From the NCBI RefSeq assembly GCF_001895005.1, contig NZ_BCXH01000013.1:62001-126000 (forward strand): DNA of 64,000 nt. The letters run 5' to 3'. Source of the stretch: Rhodococcus yunnanensis NBRC 103083 (GTDB lineage: Bacteria; Actinomycetota; Actinomycetes; Mycobacteriales; Mycobacteriaceae). This document shows positions 1 to 8,511 of the stretch, piece after piece. Under the pieces are notes generated by a model that saw only the letters and a list, made by a program, of their open reading frames with translations, made no database searches and was not told the DNA's origin. The position numbers were made by a program, and so were the translations under genes. The stretch's first letter is position 1. Each line of letters opens with the position of its first letter.

Positions 1-254
1 GCGGGTCTCGTGATCGCCTCGGCGACGAACACACCACAGACGAACGCCACCAGCGGCGGCAGGTAGCTCACCGCGGATCGCCAGTCGCCCTTGGCGATGT
101 CGATGCCGAAGAGCACCACGTTGGCCGTCTGAGCATTGGCGAACACACCGTCGCGTGTCATGAAGGTGTACACGTCCACGAACCCACCGACTGCGGCGAG
201 CAACACACCGAGACGCACGGACTCGGACGTCACCACAGTGGGTCGATCGGGCAT
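1..254 (-). CDS. DUF1275 (YoaK-like) membrane protein, N-terminal part
   Basis: The ATG at 254 opens a reading frame that runs off the left edge, so only the first 84 residues are visible. They contain GGFVDVYTF and, further on, NAQTANVVLFG, which are the conserved blocks of the DUF1275/YoaK family of small integral membrane proteins. A second hydrophobic segment (LPPLVAFVCGVFVAEAI) follows. The family has no settled biochemical function. The start lies 1 nt after the TAG of the ArsR gene, so the two genes are almost certainly co-transcribed and the membrane protein is probably under the same ArsR control as the divergent reductase. The assignment to the family is confident. The function is unknown. 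Confidence 0.8.
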   Translation of the reverse strand, partial: MPDRPTVVTSESVRLGVLLAAVGGFVDVYTFMTRDGVFANAQTANVVLFGIDIAKGDWRSAVSYLPPLVAFVCGVFVAEAITRP

Positions 255-255
255 C

Positions 256-573
256 CTAGAGTTCCCCCATGATGTTCTTCGCCAGCTCCTGAATCCGGTC
301 TTCCCGACGCTTGTAATGCGTCCACTGCCCGACGCGTGTGCTGGCCACCAGTCCCGCACCCTGCAGAGTTGCCATGTACTGCGACGCCGTGGACTGCGAG
401 ACACCGGCCCTGGCCTGTATGTGTTTGAGGCACACGCCGACGTCTTCGGCAGGTTCGAGCTGCGGCGGAAAATCCGACGGGTCCTTGAGCCATCGAAGGA
501 TCGCCACCCGCGTGGGATTCGACAGCGCTTTGAAGACGAGCGCGAGGTCTTCTTCGGTCGTGGTCGCAGACAC
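256..573 (-). CDS. ArsR-family transcriptional regulator
   Basis: A 105-residue winged-helix protein starting at GTG 573. The N-terminal part reads FKALSNPTRVAILRWL, the hallmark first helices of ArsR/SmtB repressors. The recognition helix region is AGVSQSTASQYMATLQGAGLV at about residues 57-77, followed by a wing (STRVGQWTHYKRR). No CxC metal-binding motif is evident in the recognition helix, so it need not be a metal sensor; many members of this class respond to organic ligands or redox state. It is divergent from the reductase at 666 and directly upstream of the DUF1275 gene. Paired dyads at 591-600 and 641-650 in the shared intergenic region are the likely operator. Confidence 0.85.
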   Translation of the reverse strand: MSATTTEEDLALVFKALSNPTRVAILRWLKDPSDFPPQLEPAEDVGVCLKHIQARAGVSQSTASQYMATLQGAGLVASTRVGQWTHYKRREDRIQELAKNIMGEL

Positions 574-590
574 ACCGCCACTCTACCGCC

Positions 591-650
591 ATATCGCGAT
601 TTCCCGATGTGTGTGGTTCACTTTGTTCATCGTAAAATTGCGATATATCG
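591..650. promoter_or_regulatory. Divergent operator/promoter region of ArsR and SDR genes
   Basis: ATATCGCGAT (591-600) and CGATATATCG (641-650) are AT/CG dyads of matching composition spaced about 40 bp apart between the two divergent genes. The second sits directly before the Shine-Dalgarno AGGAGG (654-659). TAAAAT at 633-638 is a possible -10. The symmetry is seen directly; binding by the ArsR protein is inferred from location. Confidence 0.45.
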
Positions 651-665
651 ATCAGGAGGATGGCA

Positions 666-1721
666 ATGGAGCGCAGACGGGTAGCGGTGGTCGTCGGGGC
701 ACACGGGGTGATCGGAGGAAAACTCGTCGAGCACCTGAAGGAGACCGGCGGCTGGGACATCGTCGGATTGTCCAGACGAGGTGGTGTCGACGACGGCCGA
801 GTGCGACACATCGCCGTCGACTTGCTCGACACCAAGGACACCTACGAGAAACTTGCCTCGTTGCACGACGTCACGCATGTCTTCTACGCCGCATATCAGG
901 ACCGGCCGACGTGGGCCGAGCTCGTCCCGCCCAATCTGGCCATGCTGACCAATGTCGTCGACGCGCTGGAGGCCGCATCCGACAATCTCGAACACATCAG
1001 CCTCATGCAGGGTTACAAGGTGTACGGCGCGCACCTCGGTCCGTTCGAAACGCCTGCACGAGAGTCGGATCCGGGCCACATGCCACCGGAGTTCAACGTC
1101 GATCAACAGACGTTCCTCGAAACCCGCAGTGTCGGCGCACGATGGAACTGGACGGCTATCCGACCGTCGGTGGTCTGCGGATACAGATTGGGCAATCCGA
1201 TGAATCTTGCGACGGTCATCGCCGTCTACGCCTCGATGTCCAAGGAACTCGGAGTTCCGCTGCGATTCCCCGGGGCGAGGGGTGCGTATTCGTCACTGCT
1301 CGAGATGACCGATGCAGGGTTGCTGGCCGAGGCGACGGTATGGGCGGCAACCACTCCCGAGTGCGCGGGCCAGGCGTTCAACATCAACAACGGGGATCTG
1401 TTCCGTTGGGAGACGATGTGGCCCCGAATCGCTGCGTACTTCGACCTGCCCGTGGCGGCGCCGCTGCACATGTCGTTGTCGGACACCATGGCCGACAAGG
1501 AGTCCCTGTGGAACAGCATGGTGGACCGATACGACCTCGCCCCGACTGCATACGCCGACGTCGCGGCGTGGCCGTTCGGCGACTTCGTGTTCGGATGGGA
1601 CTACGACTTCTTCGCCGACGGATCCAAGGCCAGACGCTTCGGCTTCCACCGGTACGTCGAGACCGAGAAGATGTTCACCGACATCTTCTCGGATCTCCGG
1701 CGTCGCAGGGTAATTCCCTGA
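666..1721 (+). CDS. SDR-family PRISE-type reductase (VEP1 / 5-beta-reductase-like)
   Basis: A 351-residue atypical short-chain dehydrogenase/reductase. The Rossmann motif VVGAHGVIGG lies at about residues 9-18, for NAD(P)H. LMQGYKVYGAHLGPF at about residues 115-130 matches the PRISE (progesterone 5-beta-reductase/iridoid synthase-like) signature carrying the catalytic Lys and Tyr. Bacterial members reduce activated C=C bonds of enones, but the natural substrate here is unknown. Start choice: an ATG at 660 abuts the AGGAGG at 654-659 with no spacer, whereas the ATG at 666 has an ideal 6-nt gap, so translation most likely begins at 666. It is divergent from the ArsR gene and probably repressed by it. 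Confidence 0.85.
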   Translation: MERRRVAVVVGAHGVIGGKLVEHLKETGGWDIVGLSRRGGVDDGRVRHIAVDLLDTKDTYEKLASLHDVTHVFYAAYQDRPTWAELVPPNLAMLTNVVDALEAASDNLEHISLMQGYKVYGAHLGPFETPARESDPGHMPPEFNVDQQTFLETRSVGARWNWTAIRPSVVCGYRLGNPMNLATVIAVYASMSKELGVPLRFPGARGAYSSLLEMTDAGLLAEATVWAATTPECAGQAFNINNGDLFRWETMWPRIAAYFDLPVAAPLHMSLSDTMADKESLWNSMVDRYDLAPTAYADVAAWPFGDFVFGWDYDFFADGSKARRFGFHRYVETEKMFTDIFSDLRRRRVIP

Positions 1722-1725
1722 ACTG

Positions 1726-2650
<925 letters not shown>

Positions 2651-2663
2651 GCGCAAGGAGTTG

Positions 2664-3230
2664 ATGAAGATGGAGACGGACGCCTCCAGAGAGGCCGTGC
2701 TGAAGGCCGCGGACGAGTTGTTCTACGCCCGCGGAGTCCAGGCCGTCGGGATGGACGAACTACGGACCGCAGCCGGGATTTCACTCAAACGCATGTACTC
2801 GCTGTTCCCGTCCAAATCCGACATCGTCACGCGAGTGCTCGAAGGACGGACAACGGTGTGGAACGAGCGCATACTGGCCCAGGCATCGACGTACACCGAC
2901 CCACGGGAAAAACTGCTCTCCATCTTCGACTTTCTCGACATGTGGTTCCGCGAGGACAACTTCCGCGGGTGCGCGTTCATCAACTCGTTCGGCGAGCTGG
3001 GCGCAACAATGCCTGCGGTCGCCGATGCCGCACATCGCCACAAGCGTGAATTCGTGAGTTACGTAACCGAATTGGCGGTCGAGGCAGGCTGTCCGGAAAA
3101 ACTGGGCTTACAGATCGCACTCCTCGCCGAAGGCGCTCAGACGACCGCGGCGATTTCGGAATCCCCCGAGTCCGCCCTGGCAGCGAAAGACGCTGCCACT
3201 GTCCTACTCGACGCAGGAGCTCGTTCGTGA
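2664..3230 (+). CDS. TetR-family transcriptional regulator
   Basis: A protein of about 188 residues with an N-terminal TetR_N helix-turn-helix (AADELFYARGVQAVGMDELRT followed by AGISLKRMYSLFPSKSDIV) and an all-helical ligand-binding C-terminal half. AAGGAG at 2655-2660 precedes ATGs at 2664 and 2670; either could be the start, and 2670 gives the more usual 9-nt spacing. The two dyads at 2596-2650 are its likely operators, so it should autoregulate and repress the divergent hydrolase. Its stop codon overlaps the GTG of the next gene (GTGA), so the BKACE-type enzyme is translationally coupled and presumably belongs to the same regulon. The inducer is unknown. Confidence 0.85.
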   Translation: MKMETDASREAVLKAADELFYARGVQAVGMDELRTAAGISLKRMYSLFPSKSDIVTRVLEGRTTVWNERILAQASTYTDPREKLLSIFDFLDMWFREDNFRGCAFINSFGELGATMPAVADAAHRHKREFVSYVTELAVEAGCPEKLGLQIALLAEGAQTTAAISESPESALAAKDAATVLLDAGARS

Positions 3231-3922
3231 AATTGAAAGCATGCATCAACGGCCCTCGCACACCTCGTGATCACCCGGCCGTTCCGGTGAGCGGCGAGCA
3301 GATCGCGGCCGAGTCCATCGCTGCAGTGCAGGCCGGAGCCGAAGCCATCCACGTGCACCCCAAACGGCCGGACGGCACCGACTCCCTCGAAGCAGAACAC
3401 GTGGCCATCGCCGTCGACGCCGCACGGCAAGCAGGAGTGCCCGTCGGCGTCACCACCGGTGCGTGGAGTACGCCGACTCCGGGTGCGAGAGTGGACGCCA
3501 TCGCGTCGTGGACCGTCCTGCCGGACTTCGCATCGGTCAACTGGCACGAGGAAGGGGCATCGGACGTTGCACGCCTATTGCTCGATCGAGGCGTCGGCGT
3601 CGAGGCAGGCCTGTGGAATGCCGCGGCCGCTGAAGCCTGGCTCGGTTCGGGCCTGACGCAGAAGTGCCTGCGTGCGCTGCTGGAGGTGCAACCGGGCGAT
3701 TCGAGCGAAGTCGGGGCCGAACTGGTGGCACTGACCTCCACCACCGGCATCCCTCTTCTGCTGCACGGCCAGGGCGATGCATGCTGGGACAGTCTGCGGA
3801 CCGCCGTCGAGCTCGGCCTTGCCACCCGAATCGGACTCGAGGACATCCTGACTCTGCCCGACGGCTCCCCTGCGACCGGCAACGCCGATCTGGTCGCGGC
3901 AGCGGTGGCACTGCTGCCCTAG
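3227..3922 (+). CDS. BKACE-family (DUF849) beta-keto acid cleavage enzyme
   Basis: A 231-residue TIM-barrel protein starting at GTG 3227, which overlaps the TetR stop by 4 bp, with AGGAG at 3215-3219. KACINGPRTPRDHPAVPVSGEQIAAES and AGAEAIHVHPKRPDGTDSL-type segments contain the paired histidines (IHVHP) that bind the divalent metal in the 3-keto-5-aminohexanoate cleavage enzyme family. These enzymes condense a beta-keto acid with acetyl-CoA to give acetoacetate and a new CoA ester. At 231 residues it is shorter than typical BKACE proteins (about 270-310), as in the actinobacterial sub-branch. The specific beta-keto acid cannot be predicted. Confidence 0.75.
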   Translation: MKLKACINGPRTPRDHPAVPVSGEQIAAESIAAVQAGAEAIHVHPKRPDGTDSLEAEHVAIAVDAARQAGVPVGVTTGAWSTPTPGARVDAIASWTVLPDFASVNWHEEGASDVARLLLDRGVGVEAGLWNAAAAEAWLGSGLTQKCLRALLEVQPGDSSEVGAELVALTSTTGIPLLLHGQGDACWDSLRTAVELGLATRIGLEDILTLPDGSPATGNADLVAAAVALLP

Positions 3923-3926
3923 GTCG

Positions 3927-4838
3927 TCAGAGAACCGTCACCCACCCGTGCACCTCGTCGCCGGTCAATGCGGCCTGGTGACGCTTGTGCAGCGTGGATG
4001 TCGTTGCCCCGGTTCGGCGTTCACCGACTGCGCGGCCGTCGATCTCGTGCACGGGGGCGACGCCCGCCGACGTTCCGCACACGAAGACCTCGTCGGCGAT
4101 GTAGAGCTCGGTCAGATCGACTGTGCGTTCCTGCACCGTGATTCCCTCCTCGCGAGCGAGGGTGAGAATGGTGCGCCGGTTGATTCCGTCGAGGATGTCG
4201 CTGGTGACGTCGGGTGTGATCAGGACGCCTCCGCGGACCAGGAAGATGTTCGCGGCGCTGAGTTCGCAGACATGCCCGTTGATGTCGAGGAAGATGCAAT
4301 CGTCGAAGCCGCTGTCGATCGCATCCTGTTTGGCCAGAACCGAATTGACGTACGCGCCGTTGACCTTGGCGCGAGAAGGTATGGCATTGTCCGGAATTCG
4401 ACGCCACACACTGGTCTTCAGGCGCATGCCGTCCTGCGGGACGATGGGCACGGCGTCGTAGAGGAAGATCGACACCGTGGTGCTCAGCCCACGCACACGG
4501 GTACCGGGGATCGATTCGTCGACGTGCACCGTAGCCCGGGCGTACACCTCACGGTCCGGAGCATTGGCGGCCACGACCTCGCGCACCACCTCGACGAACC
4601 GCTCGAATGTCCACTGTGTCGCGAATGTGTCGATCCCGATGATCTTGCAGGACTCGACGAGCCGCTGATAATGATCGCTCAGCCGGAACGCCGTCCGGCC
4701 TTCTGCCGAAACCTGCACGGGGAACACCGTGTACACGCTCAGGCCGTACAGAACGGCCGACGTGGCAACTCCGAGGGTCGCGTCCTGCGCATCGACGATG
4801 CTGTTCCCGAAGAATACTTTGCCGTGTGGAATTGCCAT
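3927..4838 (-). CDS. Class IV PLP-dependent aminotransferase (BCAT/D-amino acid transaminase fold)
   Basis: A 303-residue fold-type IV aminotransferase. MAIPHGKVFFGNSIV is the usual beginning, and RAKVNGAYVNSVLAKQDA carries the probable PLP lysine region. HVCELSAANIFLV and DGINRRTILTLARE are the conserved segments around the cofactor phosphate. It should transfer amino groups between branched-chain or D-amino acids and 2-oxo acids. The frame is open 58 codons further upstream, but that extension lacks homology-like character. TAGCAT at 4851-4846 lies 7 nt before the ATG at 4838, so I place a leaderless start there. The gene is convergent with the BKACE gene (4-nt gap) and divergent from the aldo/keto reductase across a small repeat. 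Confidence 0.85.
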   Translation of the reverse strand: MAIPHGKVFFGNSIVDAQDATLGVATSAVLYGLSVYTVFPVQVSAEGRTAFRLSDHYQRLVESCKIIGIDTFATQWTFERFVEVVREVVAANAPDREVYARATVHVDESIPGTRVRGLSTTVSIFLYDAVPIVPQDGMRLKTSVWRRIPDNAIPSRAKVNGAYVNSVLAKQDAIDSGFDDCIFLDINGHVCELSAANIFLVRGGVLITPDVTSDILDGINRRTILTLAREEGITVQERTVDLTELYIADEVFVCGTSAGVAPVHEIDGRAVGERRTGATTSTLHKRHQAALTGDEVHGWVTVL

Positions 4839-4861
4839 GCGTGTGATGCTAGCGGCACGGT

Positions 4862-4922
4862 CATGGCTGGGCACGCAGCCATGAGCAGGGCAGGCAGTCA
4901 TGAGCAAGGCACGGCCGTCATG
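4862..4922. repeat. Degenerate tandem repeat between divergent promoters
   Basis: Four CATG-headed units begin at 4862, 4880, 4899 and 4919 (periods 18, 19, 20). The middle two read CATGAGCAGGGCAGGCAGT and, more loosely, CATGAGCAAGGCACGGCCGT. They occupy almost all of the space between the -10 boxes of the aminotransferase (TAGCAT, minus strand) and the aldo/keto reductase (TAGGCT, 4930-4935). Similarity is seen directly; no function is known. Confidence 0.55.
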
Positions 4923-4941
4923 GGCACAGTAGGCTCCAGTG

Positions 4942-5904
4942 ATGGCTTCGACCAGGACACTGTGGAAGAACGGCCCGACAGTCGGCGCAATCGGACTCGG
5001 TTGCATGGGCATGACATGGGCCTACAAGTCCGACGAGCTCTCCGAGAGCCCGGCGAGAATCATCGGTCACGCACTCGATCTCGGTGTGAACTTCATCGAC
5101 ACCGCGGACGTGTACGGTCCGTTCACCAACGAAGAAGTCGTCGGACAGGCTCTCGGCGCCAGGCGAGACGAGGCAGTTCTTGCCACGAAAGGCGGCCTCG
5201 TCTCCCACATCGGTGACGCGGGCGAACCGGTCATCTCGGGCCCGAACGGGCATCCGGATCATCTGCGGAAGGCCATCGACGACTCTCTCCGCAGGTTGGG
5301 CGTCGACTACGTCGACCTCTACTACCTGCACCGCCCCGACCCGAAGGTGCCGGTCGAGGACAGTATCGGCGCGATGGCCGAGATGGTCGAGGCCGGGAAG
5401 GTCCGAGCGCTGGGCGTCTCGGAGTTCACCGTCGAGCAGCTCGATCGAGCGCAGTCGGTGCACCCCATCTCCGCCGTGCAGTCGGAGCTGTCGTTGTGGA
5501 CGCGCGATCACCGAGCGACATCGCTCGCGTGGACCGAACGCAACGGCGCAGCGTTCGTTCCATTCTCACCGTTGGGGCGCGGCTTCCTGACCGGCAATTT
5601 CCGTGGAACAGCCCCGGCGCAGGACGACTTCCGCGCCCAACTACCCCGGTTCAAGCAGGAGAACCTCGATGCGAACCTCGTGATCGTCGACGCGATCGCT
5701 TCGGTGGCCGAGGAGCTGGGCTCGACACCGGCGCAGGTAGCGCTCGCCTGGGTGCTGGCGCAGGGTGAGCACGTCGTGCCGATCCCCGGCACCCGTCGGA
5801 GCTCACGTCTGGAGGAGAACGCTGCGGCCGGATCGGTGACGTTGACTCCTGCCCACATCGAAACGCTCGACGCGCTTCCCGAACCAGCAGGCGGACGCTA
5901 CTGA
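4942..5904 (+). CDS. Aldo/keto reductase
   Basis: A 320-residue NADPH-dependent aldo/keto reductase of the (beta/alpha)8 type. The catalytic tetrad residues are visible: Asp in FIDTADVYG, Tyr in the same motif, Lys in VLATKGG and His in YLHRPDP. The C-terminal VPIPGTRRSSRLEENAAA is the conserved NADP phosphate-binding segment. The substrate is probably a reactive aldehyde or ketone; the sequence does not say which. A GTG at 4939 and an ATG at 4942 are both possible starts, but TAGGCT at 4930-4935 lies 6 nt before the ATG, which favours a leaderless start at 4942. Confidence 0.88.
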   Translation: MASTRTLWKNGPTVGAIGLGCMGMTWAYKSDELSESPARIIGHALDLGVNFIDTADVYGPFTNEEVVGQALGARRDEAVLATKGGLVSHIGDAGEPVISGPNGHPDHLRKAIDDSLRRLGVDYVDLYYLHRPDPKVPVEDSIGAMAEMVEAGKVRALGVSEFTVEQLDRAQSVHPISAVQSELSLWTRDHRATSLAWTERNGAAFVPFSPLGRGFLTGNFRGTAPAQDDFRAQLPRFKQENLDANLVIVDAIASVAEELGSTPAQVALAWVLAQGEHVVPIPGTRRSSRLEENAAAGSVTLTPAHIETLDALPEPAGGRY

Positions 5905-6014
5905 GCTGAAACACGCGGTTGTTCTCCCGAACTTGTCGGCACCCGGTGATAGGAATTGAGAAGGCAGCGCACGTGGTGACTGCCGATCGACTCGATTCCC
6001 CGAAGGGAGTGCTC

Positions 6015-6188
6015 ATGCACGACAGCTGCGAAGGAACCCTCGTGATCCACGCGGTCGGTGGCGCGGAATGCACCGAGCCGGACTGCGTGGATCTCGAGTA
6101 CGTCCGTCACTTTCTCGTCCTCGACTGCGAGGAGATCACCGGTGGCTGCCAGTGCGTCGGCGAGATCGAGCTGATCAAGGCGTCCTGA
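6015..6188 (+). CDS. Small cysteine-rich hypothetical protein
   Basis: A 57-residue acidic protein starting at ATG 6015 with AAGGGAG at 6003-6009 (5-nt gap). The frame stays open further upstream, but only this start has a ribosome-binding site. It carries six cysteines (about positions 5, 19, 24, 38, 45, 47) in short-spaced pairs such as CTEPDC and CQC, which suggests metal binding or disulfides. There is no signal peptide or membrane segment. I do not recognise a family. It sits alone between the reductase and the convergent oxidase gene. Confidence 0.55.
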   Translation: MHDSCEGTLVIHAVGGAECTEPDCVDLEYVRHFLVLDCEEITGGCQCVGEIELIKAS

Positions 6189-6196
6189 CCTACACG

Positions 6197-7630
6197 TCAC
6201 GACGTCAGTACAGACCCCGGGTTGAGGATTCCGGTCGGATCGAGGGCTGTCTTGACAGCGCGATGCACCGCGGCCGAGGTCTCGTCGTGCTCGACGGTGA
6301 GCCAACGAGCCTTCAGTCGCCCGACGCCGTGTTCGCCCGTGATCGTGCCGCCGAGTTCCAGCGCGCGGCGAGTGATCGCGTCGAAAGCCGAAATCGCAGC
6401 TTCGCGGCTGCCGGCATCGGACTCGTCGTAGATGATCGTCGGATGCAGGTTGCCGTCGCCTGCATGGCCGAAAACACCGATCGTGAGGCCGTGTTCGGCC
6501 GCGATGGTTTCGATGGACTCGATCAGTTCGGCGATCCGTGAGACCGGGACGGCGACGTCGTCGAGCAGCCAGTCGCCGAGACGCTCGAGTGCAGGTAGCG
6601 CGAGTCTGCGCGCTTCGAGCAACATTGCGGACTCCATCGGGTCGGAGCTGAGCACGACGTCCTCGGCGTCGAAGTTCCTGCAGATCGATTCGACGCGTGC
6701 GAGGACGGCATCGGCGTCGACGTCGTCGCTCTGCACGATGAGCAGTGCCGCCGTATCGCTGCCGATACCCATGCCCGACGCGGCGTCGACCGCCTGCACC
6801 GTTGTGCGGTCCAGGATTTCGAGCATCGAGGGGATCGAACCCGAGCGTGCGATCTCCGACACGGTCCGCCCGGCACCGTCGAGCGTGGGGAACGAGGCGA
6901 CGAGTGTCTGCGCCGGCCTGGGCGCCGGGAGCAGTTTCACGGTGATCTCGGTGATGATTCCGAGCGTGCCCTCGGACCCGACCATCAGATGCGTCAAGTC
7001 GTAGCCGGCCACACCTTTGACGGTGCGTCGGCCGGTGCGCATGATTCGTCCGTCGGCGAGAACGACCTGAAGCCCGAGAACGAAATCGCCGGTGACTCCG
7101 TACTTCACGCAGCACATGCCTCCGGCGTTGGTGGCGACGTTGCCACCGATGGTGCTGAACTCGACGCTGCCGGGGTCCGGTGGATAGAACAGCCCGTCCG
7201 CCGCAACGCGCGCACGGAGGTCGGCGGTGACGACACCCGGCTCGACGACGGCAATTCGGTTCACCGCATCGACCTCGCGAATCGCGGTCATGCGGTGCAG
7301 ACTCAGCACGACACACTCGGCGACGGCATTGGCCGCGCCGCTGAGCCCACTGCCCGCACCGCGCGGCACGACCGTGACGGAGTTGCGGTGTGCAGCAGCC
7401 ATACACGCCGCGACCTCCTCGGTAGTCCGAGGAGCGAATACCGCAGCCGGAAGCGCGCTGTCGGTGAACCTGGACTGGTCACGCGCATAACTCGCGACGA
7501 TGTCCTGATCGACGATGACGATCTCGGGCGGCAGGGTCTCGATCGTCGCTCGGACCGACTCCGAGAGCTCCGCACCTGTGAATTCGGCACCGCTGACAGG
7601 TGCAACTTCACCCGACACTCGGCCCGTCAC
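6197..7630 (-). CDS. FAD-linked 2-hydroxyacid oxidase (GlcD-like)
   Basis: A 477-residue flavoprotein of the vanillyl-alcohol-oxidase fold. The N-terminal FAD_binding_4 domain contains PRGAGSGLSGAANAV (about 90-104) and DPGSVEFSTIGGNVATNAGG. The C-terminal FAD-oxidase_C domain has VFGHAGDGNLHPTI and GGTITGEHGVGRLKA, both typical of GlcD and D-lactate dehydrogenase. It should oxidise a D-2-hydroxyacid to the 2-oxo acid, passing electrons to an acceptor; no GlcE or GlcF partner is nearby. GTG 7630 overlaps the stop of the PPC gene (GTGA), making it the last gene of a four-gene translationally coupled operon with a thiolase and a CoA ligase. That context points to breakdown of a hydroxylated carboxylic acid (inference). 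Confidence 0.88.
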   Translation of the reverse strand: MTGRVSGEVAPVSGAEFTGAELSESVRATIETLPPEIVIVDQDIVASYARDQSRFTDSALPAAVFAPRTTEEVAACMAAAHRNSVTVVPRGAGSGLSGAANAVAECVVLSLHRMTAIREVDAVNRIAVVEPGVVTADLRARVAADGLFYPPDPGSVEFSTIGGNVATNAGGMCCVKYGVTGDFVLGLQVVLADGRIMRTGRRTVKGVAGYDLTHLMVGSEGTLGIITEITVKLLPAPRPAQTLVASFPTLDGAGRTVSEIARSGSIPSMLEILDRTTVQAVDAASGMGIGSDTAALLIVQSDDVDADAVLARVESICRNFDAEDVVLSSDPMESAMLLEARRLALPALERLGDWLLDDVAVPVSRIAELIESIETIAAEHGLTIGVFGHAGDGNLHPTIIYDESDAGSREAAISAFDAITRRALELGGTITGEHGVGRLKARWLTVEHDETSAAVHRAVKTALDPTGILNPGSVLTS

Positions 7631-8511
7631 GAGAGAATCTCCTCGACGAGGAGCTCGAACGTCACCGCGACGAGATTGCCGCGACCGGCGAGCTCACCGG
7701 TGTGCACCTCGCCGTGGCGATCGATCGCGAACACGGTCAAGTGTGCCTCGCTCAGGCTGTCGCCGTCGCGCACCACGTGTCCCGACATCGCCACCTCCGT
7801 GGCGGGCCCCGGCGCGACCACGGTGCCGCCGTCGCGCAGCAACGTCGCACCGACCAGGCTGCCGAGGCTGCCCCGGACCGATGCACGCTGTATTCCGCTC
7901 GCGACCATCACCTGCCGCACCGCCTCGTGGATTTCGATGCCCGGCCGCACCCGAGTCATGACCGCACGGCCACGCCCCACAGCCGACCCGAGGGACTTCG
8001 ACGGCGTGAACACCGGCATCAGTGTCTCGTCGTCGACGCCGCTCCGCAGTTCGACCGAGTCGAAGGCGTGCAGAACGGCCTCGACCGGAGTTGCGCCCAC
8101 GACGGTGTCCGGCCACAGGTGGCCACCACGCAGTGCGCCGTGGCCGTCGTACCAGGCGGCATGGCAATGCATGAACCGCTCACCGTCGCGCCTACCGACA
8201 GTGGCACTGCCTGCGACGATGGTCGCAGGCACGGCAGCGTCGAGCGTCTCGCTGTACCAGGCTGCACGCGATCCGTCCTCGCACAGCGCAGGCACACAGT
8301 ACGACACCCGCGCCAGCGGACCGCCCAACAACTCCACCTGTGCCGAGTCGAGCGACAGACCCGACAGCGCATCGTCGATCGCGTCGACCAGTCGGCTGCC
8401 AGGAGGCAGCGACAACCGCTCGACAATCGTTGCGCTGGAAACGGATTCGAGACGACTGTCGGCGGCCGGGCCAGGATGAACCAGCGGCGCGAGCACCGTC
8501 GGGGCGCTCAC
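7627..8511 (-). CDS. Tandem PPC/DUF296-domain protein
   Basis: A 294-residue protein with two copies of the plant and prokaryote conserved (PPC, DUF296) domain. The first is around residues 50-150, where RFMHCHAAWYDGHGALRGGH gives the histidine cluster. The second is around 195-290 (ASGIQRASVRGSLGSLVGA, then VFAIDRHGEVHTGELAG). Single-domain bacterial PPC proteins form trimers that may bind small acids, but catalysis has not been settled for the family. GTG 8511 overlaps the CoA-ligase stop (GTGA), so I take that start over an in-frame one 12 codons upstream inside the ligase gene. Its position inside a CoA-dependent catabolic operon suggests an enzymatic or ligand-handling role in that pathway. 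Confidence 0.7.
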   Translation of the reverse strand: MSAPTVLAPLVHPGPAADSRLESVSSATIVERLSLPPGSRLVDAIDDALSGLSLDSAQVELLGGPLARVSYCVPALCEDGSRAAWYSETLDAAVPATIVAGSATVGRRDGERFMHCHAAWYDGHGALRGGHLWPDTVVGATPVEAVLHAFDSVELRSGVDDETLMPVFTPSKSLGSAVGRGRAVMTRVRPGIEIHEAVRQVMVASGIQRASVRGSLGSLVGATLLRDGGTVVAPGPATEVAMSGHVVRDGDSLSEAHLTVFAIDRHGEVHTGELAGRGNLVAVTFELLVEEILS

